DNA of 64,000 nt from Paracoccaceae bacterium Fryx2 (GTDB lineage: Bacteria > Pseudomonadota > Alphaproteobacteria > Rhodobacterales > Rhodobacteraceae), in assembly GCA_032334235.1 (NCBI GenBank), contig JAVSGI010000005.1, positions 2,170,001 through 2,234,000 of the forward strand. Direction: 5' to 3'. Position numbers and translations under genes: made by a program. Shown piece by piece: positions 8,667-18,368 of the stretch (its first letter is position 1; each line of letters opens with the position of its first letter). The notes beneath the pieces were generated by a model. The model searched no databases, was not told where the DNA came from, and worked only from the letters and a program-made list of their open reading frames with translations.

Positions 8667-9137
8667 TCAAGAATAGCGGATGCGCAGGACCTCGTAGCTG
8701 CGCTGCCCCCCCGGGGTCTTGACATCGACGCTGTCGCCCTCGTCCTTGCCGATCAGCGCGCGCGCCAGCGGCGAGCGGATGTTCAGCAGCCCGTGTTCGA
8801 TGTCGGCCTCGGCCTCGCCGACGATCTGGTAGGTGCGCTCTTCGCTGCTGTCCTCGTCGATCAGGGTCACGGTGGCGCCGAACTTGATGGCGCCCGACAG
8901 TTTCGAGGTGTCGATCACCTCGGCCAGCGACAGCATCGCCTCAAGCTCCTTGATGCGGCCTTCGATGAAGCTCTGTTTCTCGCGGGCGGCGTGATACTCG
9001 GCGTTTTCCGAGAGATCGCCGTGCTCGCGGGCCTCGGCAATCGCCCGGATCACCGCCCCGCGTTCGATGGTCTTGAGCGTTCTCAGTTCGTCATCCAGCG
9101 CGGCATGGCCCGCGCGTGTCATGGGAATCTTTTCCAT
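8667..9137 (-). CDS. greA: Transcription elongation factor GreA
   Basis: A 156-residue GreA. It rescues backtracked RNA polymerase by stimulating transcript cleavage through the secondary channel. The N-terminal coiled coil carries the acidic tip motif [20 protein letters not shown] (residues about 36-55). The C-terminal FKBP-like domain follows from about 80, ending [18 protein letters not shown] and [10 protein letters not shown]. Length is exactly family-typical. The ATG at 9137 begins [14 protein letters not shown]. Confidence 0.96.
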   Translation of the reverse strand: MEKIPMTRAGHAALDDELRTLKTIERGAVIRAIAEAREHGDLSENAEYHAAREKQSFIEGRIKELEAMLSLAEVIDTSKLSGAIKFGATVTLIDEDSSEERTYQIVGEAEADIEHGLLNIRSPLARALIGKDEGDSVDVKTPGGQRSYEVLRIRYS

Positions 9138-9423
9138 CGGCCTCTACACGCAAAAAGACAAAGCCACGGCCCCTGGGGGGGCCATGACCTTGCACCCGTT
9201 GATTTCCTGCACCTGACCCGACTGCCGGATCAATTGCAAGAGGAATGGCGCCCGGCCGGACGCTGCCTTTGCGGGCGCAGCAAGATTATTGCCCGTGCGC
9301 CGCGACGCGGCACCGTGATGTTGCGTCACGATTGACCTTGCCCTTCCCTTGGGGCAAACCCCTTGCGCAGATGCATCAAGCCGGGCACGCGCGCCCAAGC
9401 CGCCATTATGGGGAGGGATCACC

Positions 9424-11091
9424 ATGCCCGGACCGACGACCGACAGGATCGAACGCGAGTCGATGGACTATGACGTGGTGATCGTGGGGGCGGGGCCGGC
9501 CGGGCTTTCGGCCGCGATCCGGCTGAAGGAACTCGACAGCGACCTGTCGGTGGTGGTGCTGGAGAAGGGGTCCGAGGTCGGCGCGCACATCCTGTCGGGC
9601 GCGGTGCTGGACCCGGTGGGGCTGAACAAGCTGTTTCCCGACTGGCGCGAGCGCGGCGCCCCGGTCACGACGCAGGTGACCGAGGACAACTTCTTCTACC
9701 TCAGCGCGGGCGGGCATGTCCGCATCCCGAACGGGCCGATGCCGCCGCTGATGAACAACCACGGCAACTACATCGTGTCGATGGCGAACGTCTGCCGCTG
9801 GCTGGCCGAACAGGCCGAGGCGCTGGGGGTCGAGATCTTCCCGGGCATGGCGGCGTCGGAGCTGGTGTTCGGCGCGGCGGGCGAGGTGCGCGGCGTGGTG
9901 GCGGGCGAATTCGGCCGCCTGTCGGACGGCACGCCGGGGCCAAGTTACGAGCCGGGGATGGAACTCCTGGGCAAATACGTCTTCCTGTCGGAAGGCGTGC
10001 GCGGGTCGCTCTCCAAGCAGGTGATCGCGAAATACGCGCTCTCGGACGGCAAGTGCCCGCAGAAATACGGCCTCGGCATGAAGGAGATCTGGGAGATCGA
10101 CCCCGCCAAGCACAAGCTGGGCAGCGTCACCCACACGATGGGCTGGCCCCTGGGCAGCAAGGCGGGCGGCGGGTCGTTCCTCTACCACATCGAGAACAAC
10201 CAGATCTTCATCGGCTTCGTGGTGCACCTGAACTACGAGAACCCGTATCTCTACCCCTACATGGAATTCCAGCACTTCAAGCACCATCCGATGGTGGCCG
10301 AACTGCTGAAGGGCGGCAAGCGGGTGGCCTACGGGGCGCGCGCCATTTCCGAAGGCGGCTGGCAGTCGGTGCCGAAGGTGGTGTTTCCCGGCGGGGCGCT
10401 GCTGGGCTGTTCGGCGGGTCTGGTCAACGTGCCGCGCATCAAGGGCAACCACAACGCCATGCTGTCGGGCATCGCCGCCGCCGAGGCTGCGGCCAAGGCG
10501 ATCAAGGCGGGCCATGCCCATGACGAGCTGACCGGCTACGAGGACGACCTGCGCAGCGGGCCGATTGCGCAAGACCTGAAAAAGGTGCGCAACGTCAAGC
10601 CGATCTGGTCGAAATACGGGCTGGTGGCCTCGATGCTGGGCGGCGGGTTCGACATGTGGACCAACCATCTGTTCGGCATCAGCCTGTTCGGCACCATGAA
10701 GCACAGCCGCACCGATGCGCAGGCGACCGGCCTTGCGCAGGATCACAAGCCGATCGACTACCCCAGACCCGATGGCGTGATCAGCTTCGACCGGCTGACC
10801 AACGTGGCGTTTTCCTTCACCAACCACGAGGAAAGCCAGCCGTCGCACCTGACGCTGAAAGACCCTTCGGTGCCGATCGGGATCAACCTGCCGAAATACG
10901 CCGAACCGGCGACCCGCTACTGCCCGGCGGGGGTCTACGAGGTGGTGGCCGAGGCCGGGAAGGAACCGCGCTTCGTGATCAACTTCCAGAACTGCGTGCA
11001 TTGCAAGACCTGCGACATCAAGGACCCGACGCAGAACATCGTGTGGAAGACGCCGCAGGGCGGCGACGGGCCGAACTATCCCAACATGTGA
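9424..11091 (+). CDS. Electron transfer flavoprotein-ubiquinone oxidoreductase
   Basis: ETF-QO of 555 residues. It passes electrons from acyl-CoA dehydrogenases via ETF to ubiquinone at the inner membrane. FAD site DVVIVGAGPAGLSAAIRLKE near residue 17. The C-terminal ferredoxin-like 4Fe-4S site has Cys in RYCPAG near 498 and NCVHCKTCDIKDPTQ near 521. GGGAGG precedes the ATG at 9424 with good spacing. It is likely monocistronic: the upstream gap to greA is 286 bases and divergent, and the next gene is 116 bases downstream. Confidence 0.96.
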   Translation: MPGPTTDRIERESMDYDVVIVGAGPAGLSAAIRLKELDSDLSVVVLEKGSEVGAHILSGAVLDPVGLNKLFPDWRERGAPVTTQVTEDNFFYLSAGGHVRIPNGPMPPLMNNHGNYIVSMANVCRWLAEQAEALGVEIFPGMAASELVFGAAGEVRGVVAGEFGRLSDGTPGPSYEPGMELLGKYVFLSEGVRGSLSKQVIAKYALSDGKCPQKYGLGMKEIWEIDPAKHKLGSVTHTMGWPLGSKAGGGSFLYHIENNQIFIGFVVHLNYENPYLYPYMEFQHFKHHPMVAELLKGGKRVAYGARAISEGGWQSVPKVVFPGGALLGCSAGLVNVPRIKGNHNAMLSGIAAAEAAAKAIKAGHAHDELTGYEDDLRSGPIAQDLKKVRNVKPIWSKYGLVASMLGGGFDMWTNHLFGISLFGTMKHSRTDAQATGLAQDHKPIDYPRPDGVISFDRLTNVAFSFTNHEESQPSHLTLKDPSVPIGINLPKYAEPATRYCPAGVYEVVAEAGKEPRFVINFQNCVHCKTCDIKDPTQNIVWKTPQGGDGPNYPNM

Positions 11092-11207
11092 CGCGGTGCT
11101 GACAATTGCGCGAGGCCGGACCGGAAGGCGGCGGCGGCTGCCGCCGCGCATTGCCTTGCCGCCTGCGGGGCACTAGCTTGACCGCACAGCGACCGGAGAT
11201 CCGCCCC

Positions 11208-12908
11208 ATGCCCCACCCGATGATGCGACCGATCCTTGCGCTGGTCGTGGCCGCCTTCGCAGCGCACCCGGCGCTGGCGCAGGTTGATCCGCCAGAGGAT
11301 TCGGGCGCCTATCTGGCGGCCCGGGTGGCTGCGACCGAAAGCGACTATGCCAGTGCGGCAGACTGGTATGCCCGCACCCTGATCCGCGATGCGGCCAACC
11401 CGGCGCTGCTGGAAGGCGCGATCATCTCGAACATCGGAACCGGCGATTTCGCGACGGCAACGGCGATGGCGCTGCGGCTGCAGCAGCTTGGGGTGAAAAG
11501 CCAGGAGGCCAACATCGTGCTGCTGGCCGATCAGGCCAAGCGCGGCGATTTCGCAGCACTGCTGGCCGATGCCAAGGCCGGGCGCAAGATCGGCGCGCTG
11601 GTGGACGGGCTGGCGGCGGCCTGGGCCGAGCTTGGCAACGGCCGGATGTCCGAGGCGCTGGCGGGCTTCGACACCCTTGCCAAGGCGCCGGGGCTGGAGG
11701 CGTTCGGGCTTTACCACAAGGCGCTGGCGCTGGCCTCGGTCGGCGACTTCGAGGGGGCGGACGCGATCCTGTCGGGTCGCGAGGCGGGCACGCTGCGCAT
11801 GATGCGGCGCGGCATCATTGCCCATGCCCAGATCCTCAGCCAGCTGGAGCGCAACCCCGAGGCGCTGGCGCTGCTGGATACCGCCTTCGGCACCGAGCCC
11901 GATCCGGGCATCGACGTGCTGCGCGCCGGGCTGGCGGGCACCGGGCCGGTGCCCTATGACGTGGCGCTTTCCGCGACCGATGGCCTGGGCGAGGTGTTCT
12001 TCACCCTTGCCACCGCGCTGAACGGCGAGGCCGAGGACGGCTATACCCTGATCTACGCCCGCGTCGCCGCCTGGCTGCGCCCAAATCATACCGAGGCGCT
12101 GCTGCTGGCGGGCGGGCTGCTGGCCCAGCAGGGGCAGCACGATCTGGCTGTTGCCACCTATGCGCAGATTCCGCCCGACAACCCGGCCTATCATGTGGCC
12201 GAGATCGGCCGGTCTGAATCGCTTTACGCGGCGGGCAAGCCCGAGGAGGCCATCGCGGTGCTGCAGGCCCTGACGGTCAGCCATGGCGACCTGATGTCGG
12301 TGCATCTGGCGCTGGCCGATGCGCTGCGCCGCGAGGAACGCTATGCCGAGGCGGCGCTTTCCTATGACGCCGCGATTGCCCGGGTCGAGAAGCCCGACGA
12401 GCGGCACTGGCCGCTGTTCTACAGCCGCGGCGTCTGTTTCGAGCGGGAAAAGCAGTGGGCCAAGGCCGAGCCCGACTTCCGCCGCGCGCTGGAGCTTTCG
12501 CCGGATCAGCCGCAGGTGCTGAATTACCTCGGCTATTCCTATCTGGAAATGAACACCAATCTGGACGAGGCGCTGGGGATGATCGAACGCGCGGTGGCGG
12601 CGCGCCCCGACAGCGGCTACATCATCGACAGCCTCGCCTGGGGGCTCTACCGGCTTGGCCGCTATGAAGAAGCGGTGGAACCGATGGAGCGCGCCTCGCT
12701 GCTGGAGCCGGTCGATCCGGTGGTGACCGACCATCTGGGCGATGTCTATTGGGCCGTGGGGCGCAAGCTGGAGGCGCAGTTCCAGTGGCGCCGCGCCCTG
12801 TCGTTCGAGCCCGAGGAGAAAGAGGCGATCCGCATCCGCCGCAAGCTGGAGGTCGGTCTGGATGCCGTGCTGGCCGAGGAATCTGCCGGGGGGGGCAATG
12901 GCGGCTGA
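11208..12908 (+). CDS. Secreted tetratricopeptide-repeat protein
   Basis: A 566-residue protein with a signal peptide ([17 protein letters not shown]...HPALAQ, cleavage about residue 25). Helical TPR-like repeats fill the rest. The clearest TPRs are at the C-terminal end ([20 protein letters not shown], then [39 protein letters not shown] and [17 protein letters not shown]). This matches the periplasmic TPR protein commonly encoded just upstream of ispE in Rhodobacterales, probably a scaffold. It overlaps ispE by 11 bases. Confidence 0.85.
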   Translation: MPHPMMRPILALVVAAFAAHPALAQVDPPEDSGAYLAARVAATESDYASAADWYARTLIRDAANPALLEGAIISNIGTGDFATATAMALRLQQLGVKSQEANIVLLADQAKRGDFAALLADAKAGRKIGALVDGLAAAWAELGNGRMSEALAGFDTLAKAPGLEAFGLYHKALALASVGDFEGADAILSGREAGTLRMMRRGIIAHAQILSQLERNPEALALLDTAFGTEPDPGIDVLRAGLAGTGPVPYDVALSATDGLGEVFFTLATALNGEAEDGYTLIYARVAAWLRPNHTEALLLAGGLLAQQGQHDLAVATYAQIPPDNPAYHVAEIGRSESLYAAGKPEEAIAVLQALTVSHGDLMSVHLALADALRREERYAEAALSYDAAIARVEKPDERHWPLFYSRGVCFEREKQWAKAEPDFRRALELSPDQPQVLNYLGYSYLEMNTNLDEALGMIERAVAARPDSGYIIDSLAWGLYRLGRYEEAVEPMERASLLEPVDPVVTDHLGDVYWAVGRKLEAQFQWRRALSFEPEEKEAIRIRRKLEVGLDAVLAEESAGGGNGG

Positions 12909-13776
12909 GGTCTTTGCGCCGGCCAAGATCAACCTGACGCTGCACGTCACCGGGCAGCGGGCCGACGGCTATCATCTGCTCGACAGTCTGGTGGTGTTTG
13001 CCGAGGTGGGCGACACGGTAACCGTGGCCCCCGCCGATACCCTGCGGCTGACGATCACCGGCCCGCAGGCCGCCGCCCTGCCTGTCACTGACGACAATCT
13101 GGTGCTGCGCGCGGCGCGGGCGCTGGACCCGGCGCGGGGGGCCGCGATCACGCTGGAAAAGGTGCTGCCCGTGGCCTCTGGCATCGGTGGCGGCTCGGCC
13201 GATGCGGCGGCGACGCTGCGGGCGCTTTCCGCCCTGTGGGGCGTGCCGCTGCCGGGGCCGCAGGCGGTGTTGCGGCTGGGGGCGGATGTGCCGGTCTGCC
13301 TTGCCGGGGTGCCGGTGCGGATGACCGGGGTGGGCGAGGGGCTGGTGCCGCTGGCGCACCCGCTGCCGCAGGGCTGGCTGGTGCTGGCCAATGCCGGGGT
13401 GCATGTGTCCACCCCCGCGGTATTCCGCGCGATGGCGCGGCGCGACAACCCCGCCATGCCGCGCGACCTGCCGCGCCTGCGCAGCCTGCCGGAGCTTGCC
13501 GCCTTCCTGCAAATGCAGCGCAACGATCTGGAGGCGGCGGCGGTCGGGCTTGCCCCGGTGATCGCGCGCTGCAAGGCCGCGCTGTCGGCGCTGCCCGGCT
13601 GCCTGATGGCGCGGATGTCGGGGTCGGGGGCGACCTGCTTTGGCCTGTTCGCCGACCCGCTGACCGCCACCGCCGCCGCCCGCACCCTGCAGGCGGCCGA
13701 GCCGGGCTGGTGGGTCGCGGCGGGCGCTGTGCGGCCCTTCGGCGCTGGCCTGACCGTGGCGAATCAGGCAAGCTGA
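12898..13776 (+). CDS. ispE: 4-diphosphocytidyl-2-C-methyl-D-erythritol kinase (IspE)
   Basis: A 292-residue GHMP kinase phosphorylating CDP-methylerythritol in the non-mevalonate isoprenoid pathway. Seen: [19 protein letters not shown] near residue 8 (substrate site with Lys10), the ATP loop [20 protein letters not shown] near 88, and [13 protein letters not shown] near 238. The ATG at 12898 lies within the 3' end of the TPR gene. Its product supports ubiquinone and carotenoid precursors, as does the polyprenyl synthase at 14297. Confidence 0.95.
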   Translation: MAAEVFAPAKINLTLHVTGQRADGYHLLDSLVVFAEVGDTVTVAPADTLRLTITGPQAAALPVTDDNLVLRAARALDPARGAAITLEKVLPVASGIGGGSADAAATLRALSALWGVPLPGPQAVLRLGADVPVCLAGVPVRMTGVGEGLVPLAHPLPQGWLVLANAGVHVSTPAVFRAMARRDNPAMPRDLPRLRSLPELAAFLQMQRNDLEAAAVGLAPVIARCKAALSALPGCLMARMSGSGATCFGLFADPLTATAAARTLQAAEPGWWVAAGAVRPFGAGLTVANQAS

Positions 13777-13804
13777 CAGGGCAATCCCTGACCGGACCGA
13801 CGCC

Positions 13805-14290
13805 ATGCGCCTGCTGTTTGCCTTCGCATTCTGCCTGTGCCCGACCCTTGCCGCAGCCAATCCCGAAACGGACCCGGCGCGCTATGTCCGCACCGACAGC
13901 CTGTCGGTGGACAGCTCCGCAGCCGAGTCTCTGGCGCGTCATCTGCTTGGCCCGAACATTGCCGAGGCCGAGGCCGGCGTGGGTCGTCCGATCACCGTGC
14001 AGGCGGATCTTGTGACCTTTCAGGATGGACGCCGGATGCTGGCAGCCTCGCTTTGCGACGCCATCTGGTTCGGGAGAACAGGCTGCTCCAGCGACATCTT
14101 CATCGCAGACCCCGGGTCGGAGCGTTTTGTCGCCGCACTGGCGGGTCTGATTGGTGGCGGGCCGTTCTGGCTGGATCTGCAACTCGGTGCCGGGGGCTGG
14201 CCCGACATCGTCGTTGCCCCGGCCTCGATCAATGACGGCTATGTCACCTTTCGCTGGAACGGGCAGCAATTCGTCGGGTTGGGATACTGA
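13805..14290 (+). CDS. Secreted protein of unknown function
   Basis: A 161-residue protein with a signal peptide (MRLLFAFAFCLCPTLAAA, cleavage near residue 19). The mature part has two cysteines (LAASLCDAIWFGRTGCSS near 81-95) that could form a disulfide. There are no catalytic motifs I recognise. The start lies 28 bases after ispE, so it may be co-transcribed. It converges on the polyprenyl synthase gene. Confidence 0.65.
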   Translation: MRLLFAFAFCLCPTLAAANPETDPARYVRTDSLSVDSSAAESLARHLLGPNIAEAEAGVGRPITVQADLVTFQDGRRMLAASLCDAIWFGRTGCSSDIFIADPGSERFVAALAGLIGGGPFWLDLQLGAGGWPDIVVAPASINDGYVTFRWNGQQFVGLGY

Positions 14291-14296
14291 CCCGGG

Positions 14297-15298
14297 TCAG
14301 GAAATCCGCGCCACGACATAGCCCGCCAGATCGTCGAGAATCCCGCGCAGCGGATGCGCGGGCAGCAGCGTCAGGGCCTTGCGGGCGCGCGCGGCCCAGG
14401 CCAGCGCGTCCTGCCGGGCGGCGGCCATCGCGCCGTGACGGTTCATGATCGCCTGCGCCTCGCCCAGATCGCCGTCCTGTTGCCGCCCCTTCTCGATCAC
14501 CCGCACCCAGAAGGCACGTTCCTCGGGCGTGGCCAGCGCCACCGCCTTGATCACCGGCAGCGTCAGCTTGCGTTCGCGGAAATCGTCGCCGGTGTTCTTG
14601 CCGATCGCCACCGCCGAGCCGCCGTAGTCGAGCAGGTCATCGACGATCTGGAACGCCACGCCCAGCGCATCGCCATAGTCGCGCAACGCCGCGATCTGGG
14701 CCGCCGGCGCATCGGCGATCACGCCGCCCACCTCGGTTGCCGCCGAGAACAGCGCCGCCGTCTTGCCGCGCACCACCTGCAAGTAGATGCCTTCGGTGGT
14801 CGCCAGATCCTGCGCCGCGGTCAGTTGCAGCACCTCGCCCTCGGCAATGGTGGCCGAGGCGTTGGCGAGGATGTCCATCACCTCCAGCCGCCCGGTTTCG
14901 ACCATCAGCTGAAAGCTGCGCGCAAAGAGGTAGTCCCCGACCAGCACCGAAGACTTGTTGTCCCACAGCAGGTTGGCGGTCGGCTTGCCGCGGCGGCGCT
15001 GGCTTTCATCGACCACGTCGTCGTGCAGCAGCGTCGCGGTGTGGATGAATTCGACCGTCGCCGCCAGATGGATGTGGAACGGCCCGCCGTAACCGCACAG
15101 CCGCGCTGCCGCCAGCGTCAGCATCGGGCGCAGTCGCTTGCCCCCGGCCTCGACAAGATGGGCGGTGACCTGCGGGATGCGGGGCGCGTGTTCGCTGGCC
15201 ATCCGATCACGGATCAGCACGTTAACGGCTGCCATGTCATCGGCCAGAACCTCTGCCAGCCGGTCATGCGGCTTTTGCGAAACCTCGTCCAAACCCAT
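14297..15298 (-). CDS. Polyprenyl diphosphate synthase (octa/decaprenyl), ubiquinone side chain
   Basis: A 333-residue trans-isoprenyl diphosphate synthase. The first Asp-rich motif is LLHDDVVDESQRRRGKPT near residue 84; the second is FQIVDDLLDYGG near 217. GGKRLRPML near 53 is the diphosphate-binding lysine/arginine site. Small residues before the first DDxxD fit a long-chain (C40-C50) product; Rhodobacter makes Q10, so decaprenyl is likely. I chose the ATG at 15298; the open frame extends upstream only as shadow sequence. Divergent from the DUF2007 gene. Confidence 0.93.
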   Translation of the reverse strand: MGLDEVSQKPHDRLAEVLADDMAAVNVLIRDRMASEHAPRIPQVTAHLVEAGGKRLRPMLTLAAARLCGYGGPFHIHLAATVEFIHTATLLHDDVVDESQRRRGKPTANLLWDNKSSVLVGDYLFARSFQLMVETGRLEVMDILANASATIAEGEVLQLTAAQDLATTEGIYLQVVRGKTAALFSAATEVGGVIADAPAAQIAALRDYGDALGVAFQIVDDLLDYGGSAVAIGKNTGDDFRERKLTLPVIKAVALATPEERAFWVRVIEKGRQQDGDLGEAQAIMNRHGAMAAARQDALAWAARARKALTLLPAHPLRGILDDLAGYVVARIS

Positions 15299-15352
15299 GC
15301 CCACTCCGCAACCACCCTCGACAGGCCGCGGCCCGCCGTCTATCCAATGTTC

Positions 15353-15568
15353 ATGAAGGAACTTCTGCGCAGCGCCGACCCGACGGTCATAGCCTTTGCC
15401 TCGGCCCTTCTTCAGGGCGAGGATATAGCCGTGTTTGCCCTGGACGTCCACATGAGCATCCTCGAAGGTTCCCTCGGCATATTGCCGCGCCGCCTGATGG
15501 TGCAGGATGCCGACCTTTACCGTGCCCGGATCGTGCTGGCCGACAACGACATTCCCACGGGGCTTTAG
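15353..15568 (+). CDS. DUF2007 family protein
   Basis: A 71-residue protein beginning MKELLRSADPTVIAFASALL, with the family-typical DVHMSILEGSLGILPRRLMV in the middle. DUF2007 proteins are small signal-transducer-like proteins related to the PII fold; function unknown. A second ATG two codons upstream (15347) is equally possible. Its TAG is followed at once by the GTG of the next gene, so the two are translationally linked. Confidence 0.85.
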   Translation: MKELLRSADPTVIAFASALLQGEDIAVFALDVHMSILEGSLGILPRRLMVQDADLYRARIVLADNDIPTGL

Positions 15569-16327
15569 GTGTTCGCGCCGGACGATCTGACCGACGACGC
15601 CTTTCTGGGCGGCAGGTTGCGTCTGTGGCAGCCGCGCCGGGGCTACCGCGCCGCAGCCGACCCGGTGCTGCTGGCAGCGGCCGTGACGGCGCGGCCCGGC
15701 CAGTCCGTTCTCGATCTCGGATGCGGCGCGGGCACGGCGGTGCTGTGCCTTGGCGCGCGGGTGCCGGGGCTGGTGCTGGCCGGGATCGAGCTGCAACCGG
15801 CCTATGCCGACCTTGCCCGCCGCAACGCCGCCCGCAACGCCATGGCGCTGGAGGTGGGGACGGGCGACATTGCCGCCCTGCCCGCCGCGCTGCGACGCGG
15901 CTTCGACCATGTGATCGCCAACCCGCCGTTCTACGCGCCGGGCGGCTCGCCGTCGCCCGATGCCGGCCGCGATACCGCGCTGCGCCAGCAGGTGTCGCTG
16001 GCGCTGTGGGTCGAGGTCGCGGCGCGCCGCCTGAACCCGGGCGGCTGGATGACCCTGATCGTCGCCACCGCGGCCCTGCCGCAGGTGCTGGCCGCGCTGC
16101 CCGACAGCGTGGGGTCGGCTGCAGTCCTGCCGGTCGCGGCGCGTCAGGGGCGGCCTGCAACCCGGGTGATTCTGCAGGCGCGCAAGGGCGGCCGCGCGCC
16201 GTTCCGCTTGCTGGCGCCCTTCATTCTTCACGCCGGCGCCACCCATGACGGCGACCGCGACAGCCACACGCCAGAGGCGAGTGCCGTTCTGCGCGGCAGT
16301 GGCGACCTTTCCGCGCAGTTCGGCTGA
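15569..16327 (+). CDS. tRNA1(Val) adenine-N6 methyltransferase-like (TrmN6 family)
   Basis: A 252-residue class I SAM-dependent methyltransferase. SAM site SVLDLGCGAGTAVLCLG near residue 46. The N6-adenine motif HVIANPPFYAP near 113 (NPPF/Y) points to methylation of an exocyclic amine, as in TrmN6/YfiC. It starts with GTG directly after the DUF2007 stop, an arrangement common in this family of genomes. The exact tRNA target is inferred. Confidence 0.83.
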   Translation: MFAPDDLTDDAFLGGRLRLWQPRRGYRAAADPVLLAAAVTARPGQSVLDLGCGAGTAVLCLGARVPGLVLAGIELQPAYADLARRNAARNAMALEVGTGDIAALPAALRRGFDHVIANPPFYAPGGSPSPDAGRDTALRQQVSLALWVEVAARRLNPGGWMTLIVATAALPQVLAALPDSVGSAAVLPVAARQGRPATRVILQARKGGRAPFRLLAPFILHAGATHDGDRDSHTPEASAVLRGSGDLSAQFG

Positions 16328-16428
16328 ATTTTCGGCATTACGCCGCTGCCGGGGCAGATGACCGGGTGACACGACTCGGGTTCTGTGATGCAATCGTCAT
16401 ATTCGGTAACGATCACAGGAGGACGGAT

Positions 16429-16596
16429 ATGACCATCGCTTCGCACCTGCAGGAACTGCGTCGCAAGCACGAAACGCTTTCGGACGTTGTCGAGAAAGCG
16501 CAACGCAGCCCCGGCGGTGATGACCTGAAGATTGCCGAAATGAAAAAGCAGAAACTCAAGATCAAGGAAGAAATCAGCCGCCTGTCGCAGGGCTAG
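16429..16596 (+). CDS. YdcH (DUF465) family small protein
   Basis: A 55-residue highly charged helical protein, MTIASHLQELRRKHETLSDV, ending in a KMK-type lysine-rich helix (residues about 36-48). This is the DUF465/YdcH hairpin family; function unknown. A perfect AGGAGG lies 6 bases before the ATG, so it should be strongly translated. Its stop overlaps the stop of the convergent EamA gene by 4 bases. Confidence 0.88.
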   Translation: MTIASHLQELRRKHETLSDVVEKAQRSPGGDDLKIAEMKKQKLKIKEEISRLSQG

Positions 16597-17459
16597 CTTT
16601 TCGCGGCGCTGGCGCGTGCCGCCAGTGCCGCCCCCCCGGCGATCAGCGCCGCCGCAAGGCCGATGGTAGCCGTGGCTTCGGTGACACCGGCCACAACCAA
16701 AGCGAGAGTAGACAGCAGCGGCGCGGCATAGGATGCCACCCCCAGAAGCTGGATGTCACCGCGCTTGACCCCGATATCCCAGGTGAAGAACGCAATCCCC
16801 ACCGGGCCGATGCCCAGTGCCAGCACCGAAAGCCACCCCGGCAGGCCCACCGGCCAGACCGTGACCTCCAGTGCCAGATGCGCCGCCAGCGACAGCGCCG
16901 CCGTCGCCAGACAGAACACCACCACCGATTCGGTCGGCACCGCGCCCAGTCGGCGTGACAGCACCGAATAGACCGCCCATGTCACCGCGCAAAGGAAGGC
17001 CAGCCCCAGCCCCGGCAGCGCCTGCGCCTCGAACGCCGCACCACCGCGCAGCACGATCAGCGCAGCCCCGGCAAAGGCCAGCAACGCCCCCAGCACATGC
17101 AGCCGCCCCAGCCGCTCGCCCGGCAAGAGACCCGAAAGCAGCACGATGAACAGCGGCCAGCGATAGGCTATCAGCCCCGCCTCGGCCGCAGGCGCCATGC
17201 GCAAGGCGCTGAAATACAGAAAGTGATAGCCAAAAAGCCCCGCCGTGCCAAAGGCATAGACCTTCCACGGCACCCGGCGCAAGCTCCCGAACCCGGCGCC
17301 GCGCGCCACCCAGACCAAGCCGATTCCGCCACCGATGCCAAAGCACAGCGCGTTCAGCAGGAACGGCGGCACCGGCGCCGACCCCACGGTGAACAGCGCC
17401 AGCAACGACCACAGCAGGACCGCCGAAAACCCGATGAGTGTCGCCTTGCCGCGCGTCAT
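16593..17459 (-). CDS. EamA family (DMT superfamily) transporter
   Basis: A 288-residue inner-membrane protein with about ten hydrophobic helices in two EamA halves. The first half runs from GKATLIGFSAVLLWSLLALF; the second from LPGLGLAFLCAVTWAVYSVL. This is the drug/metabolite exporter layout. I chose the ATG at 17459 (MTRGKATLIGF); the frame is open a further 24 codons, but that stretch lies in the phaB terminator. Substrate unknown. Confidence 0.87.
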   Translation of the reverse strand: MTRGKATLIGFSAVLLWSLLALFTVGSAPVPPFLLNALCFGIGGGIGLVWVARGAGFGSLRRVPWKVYAFGTAGLFGYHFLYFSALRMAPAAEAGLIAYRWPLFIVLLSGLLPGERLGRLHVLGALLAFAGAALIVLRGGAAFEAQALPGLGLAFLCAVTWAVYSVLSRRLGAVPTESVVVFCLATAALSLAAHLALEVTVWPVGLPGWLSVLALGIGPVGIAFFTWDIGVKRGDIQLLGVASYAAPLLSTLALVVAGVTEATATIGLAAALIAGGAALAARASAAKS

Positions 17460-17500
17460 GGCCGCCCTTCGATCCCGATGCGCGCCCGACGGCGCGCAGG

Positions 17501-17530
17501 AAAAAAGGCCCGCACAGGGCGGGCCTTTCA
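17501..17530 (-). terminator. Rho-independent terminator after phaB
   Basis: Stem 17504-17513 pairs with 17519-17528 (10 bp, GC-rich, 5-base loop). On the minus strand it is followed by a run of six T. It lies 17 bases past the phaB stop. Confidence 0.88.
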
Positions 17531-17546
17531 CCGCAACGTGCGGAAA

Positions 17547-18272
17547 TCAGACGAAGAACTGCCCGCCGTTGGCCGAAATCGTGGCACCGGTGATGAACCC
17601 GGCGTCGTCGGCGGCAAGGAACACCACGCAGCGCGCAATCTCCTCGGGCTCGCCCAGACGGCCGACCGGAATCTGCGGGATGATGCGCTCGTTCAGCACC
17701 TTCTCGTCGATGGCGCGCACCATTTCGGTGCCGATGTAGCCCGGGCAGATCGCGTTCACGGTGATGCCCGCGCGGGCCCCTTCCTGCGCCAGCGCCTTGG
17801 TGAAGCCCAGATCGCCCGACTTGGCGGCGGAATAGTTGACCTGCCCCGCCTGCCCCTTCTGCCCGTTGATCGACGAGATGTTGATCACCCGGCCGAACTT
17901 GCGGTCGCGCATCCCGGTCCAGACCGGATGGGTCATGTTGAACAGGCCGGAAAGGTTGGTATCCATCACCTCTTTCCACATGCCCGGCGTCATCTTGTGG
18001 AACATCGCGTCGCGTGTGATGCCCGCGTTGTTCACCAGCACGTCGATCGGGCCAATCTCGGCCTCGACCTGCTTGATCCCGGCGGCGCAGGCGTCATAGT
18101 CGGCGACCGACCATTTGTAGGTCGGAATCCCGGTTTCGGCGGTGAACTTCGCCGCGGCTTCCTCGTTGCCGGCATAGTTCGCCGCCACCGTGTAACCCGC
18201 CGCCTTCAGCGCGACCGAGATCGCCGCGCCGATCCCGCGCGAGCCCCCCGTGACCAATGCAACTTTCGCCAT
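17547..18272 (-). CDS. phaB: Acetoacetyl-CoA reductase
   Basis: A 241-residue short-chain dehydrogenase that reduces acetoacetyl-CoA to (R)-3-hydroxybutyryl-CoA with NADPH for polyhydroxybutyrate synthesis. It also supplies the ethylmalonyl-CoA pathway. Cofactor loop ALVTGGSRGIGAAIS near residue 5; catalytic Ser in INISSINGQKGQAGQVNYSAAKSG with YxxxK near 151-155; family-typical QIPVGRLGEPEEIA near 200. The upstream AGGAGGAAAC is a strong ribosome site. It lies downstream of phaA, separated by a stem-loop. Confidence 0.95.
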   Translation of the reverse strand: MAKVALVTGGSRGIGAAISVALKAAGYTVAANYAGNEEAAAKFTAETGIPTYKWSVADYDACAAGIKQVEAEIGPIDVLVNNAGITRDAMFHKMTPGMWKEVMDTNLSGLFNMTHPVWTGMRDRKFGRVINISSINGQKGQAGQVNYSAAKSGDLGFTKALAQEGARAGITVNAICPGYIGTEMVRAIDEKVLNERIIPQIPVGRLGEPEEIARCVVFLAADDAGFITGATISANGGQFFV

Positions 18273-18322
18273 GTTTCCTCCTCCTAGAGAATTGCTTTGA
18301 AACGCTGTTACCCAAAACGCAA

Positions 18323-18349
18323 TCAGGGCGCAACAATGTTGCGCCCTGA
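18323..18349 (-). terminator. Perfect 12-bp stem-loop between phaA and phaB
   Basis: 18323-18334 pairs perfectly with 18338-18349 around a 3-base loop (AAT on +). On the minus strand a T/G-rich stretch follows. It could end part of the phaA transcription or protect the phaA mRNA 3' end while allowing read-through to phaB. Confidence 0.7.
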
Positions 18350-18368
18350 ATTTTCACTTGCGGCGAAA

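Noticed and set aside
9168-9186. GGCCCC...GGGGCC short inverted repeat upstream of greA
   Set aside because: Very short loop and low information in a GC-rich region; no clear role as terminator for either divergent gene.
9406-11151. 581-codon minus-strand open frame
   Set aside because: It is antisense to the ETF-quinone oxidoreductase, with no motif of its own.
11076-12950. 624-codon minus-strand open frame
   Set aside because: Shadow of the TPR gene; no domains and biased composition.
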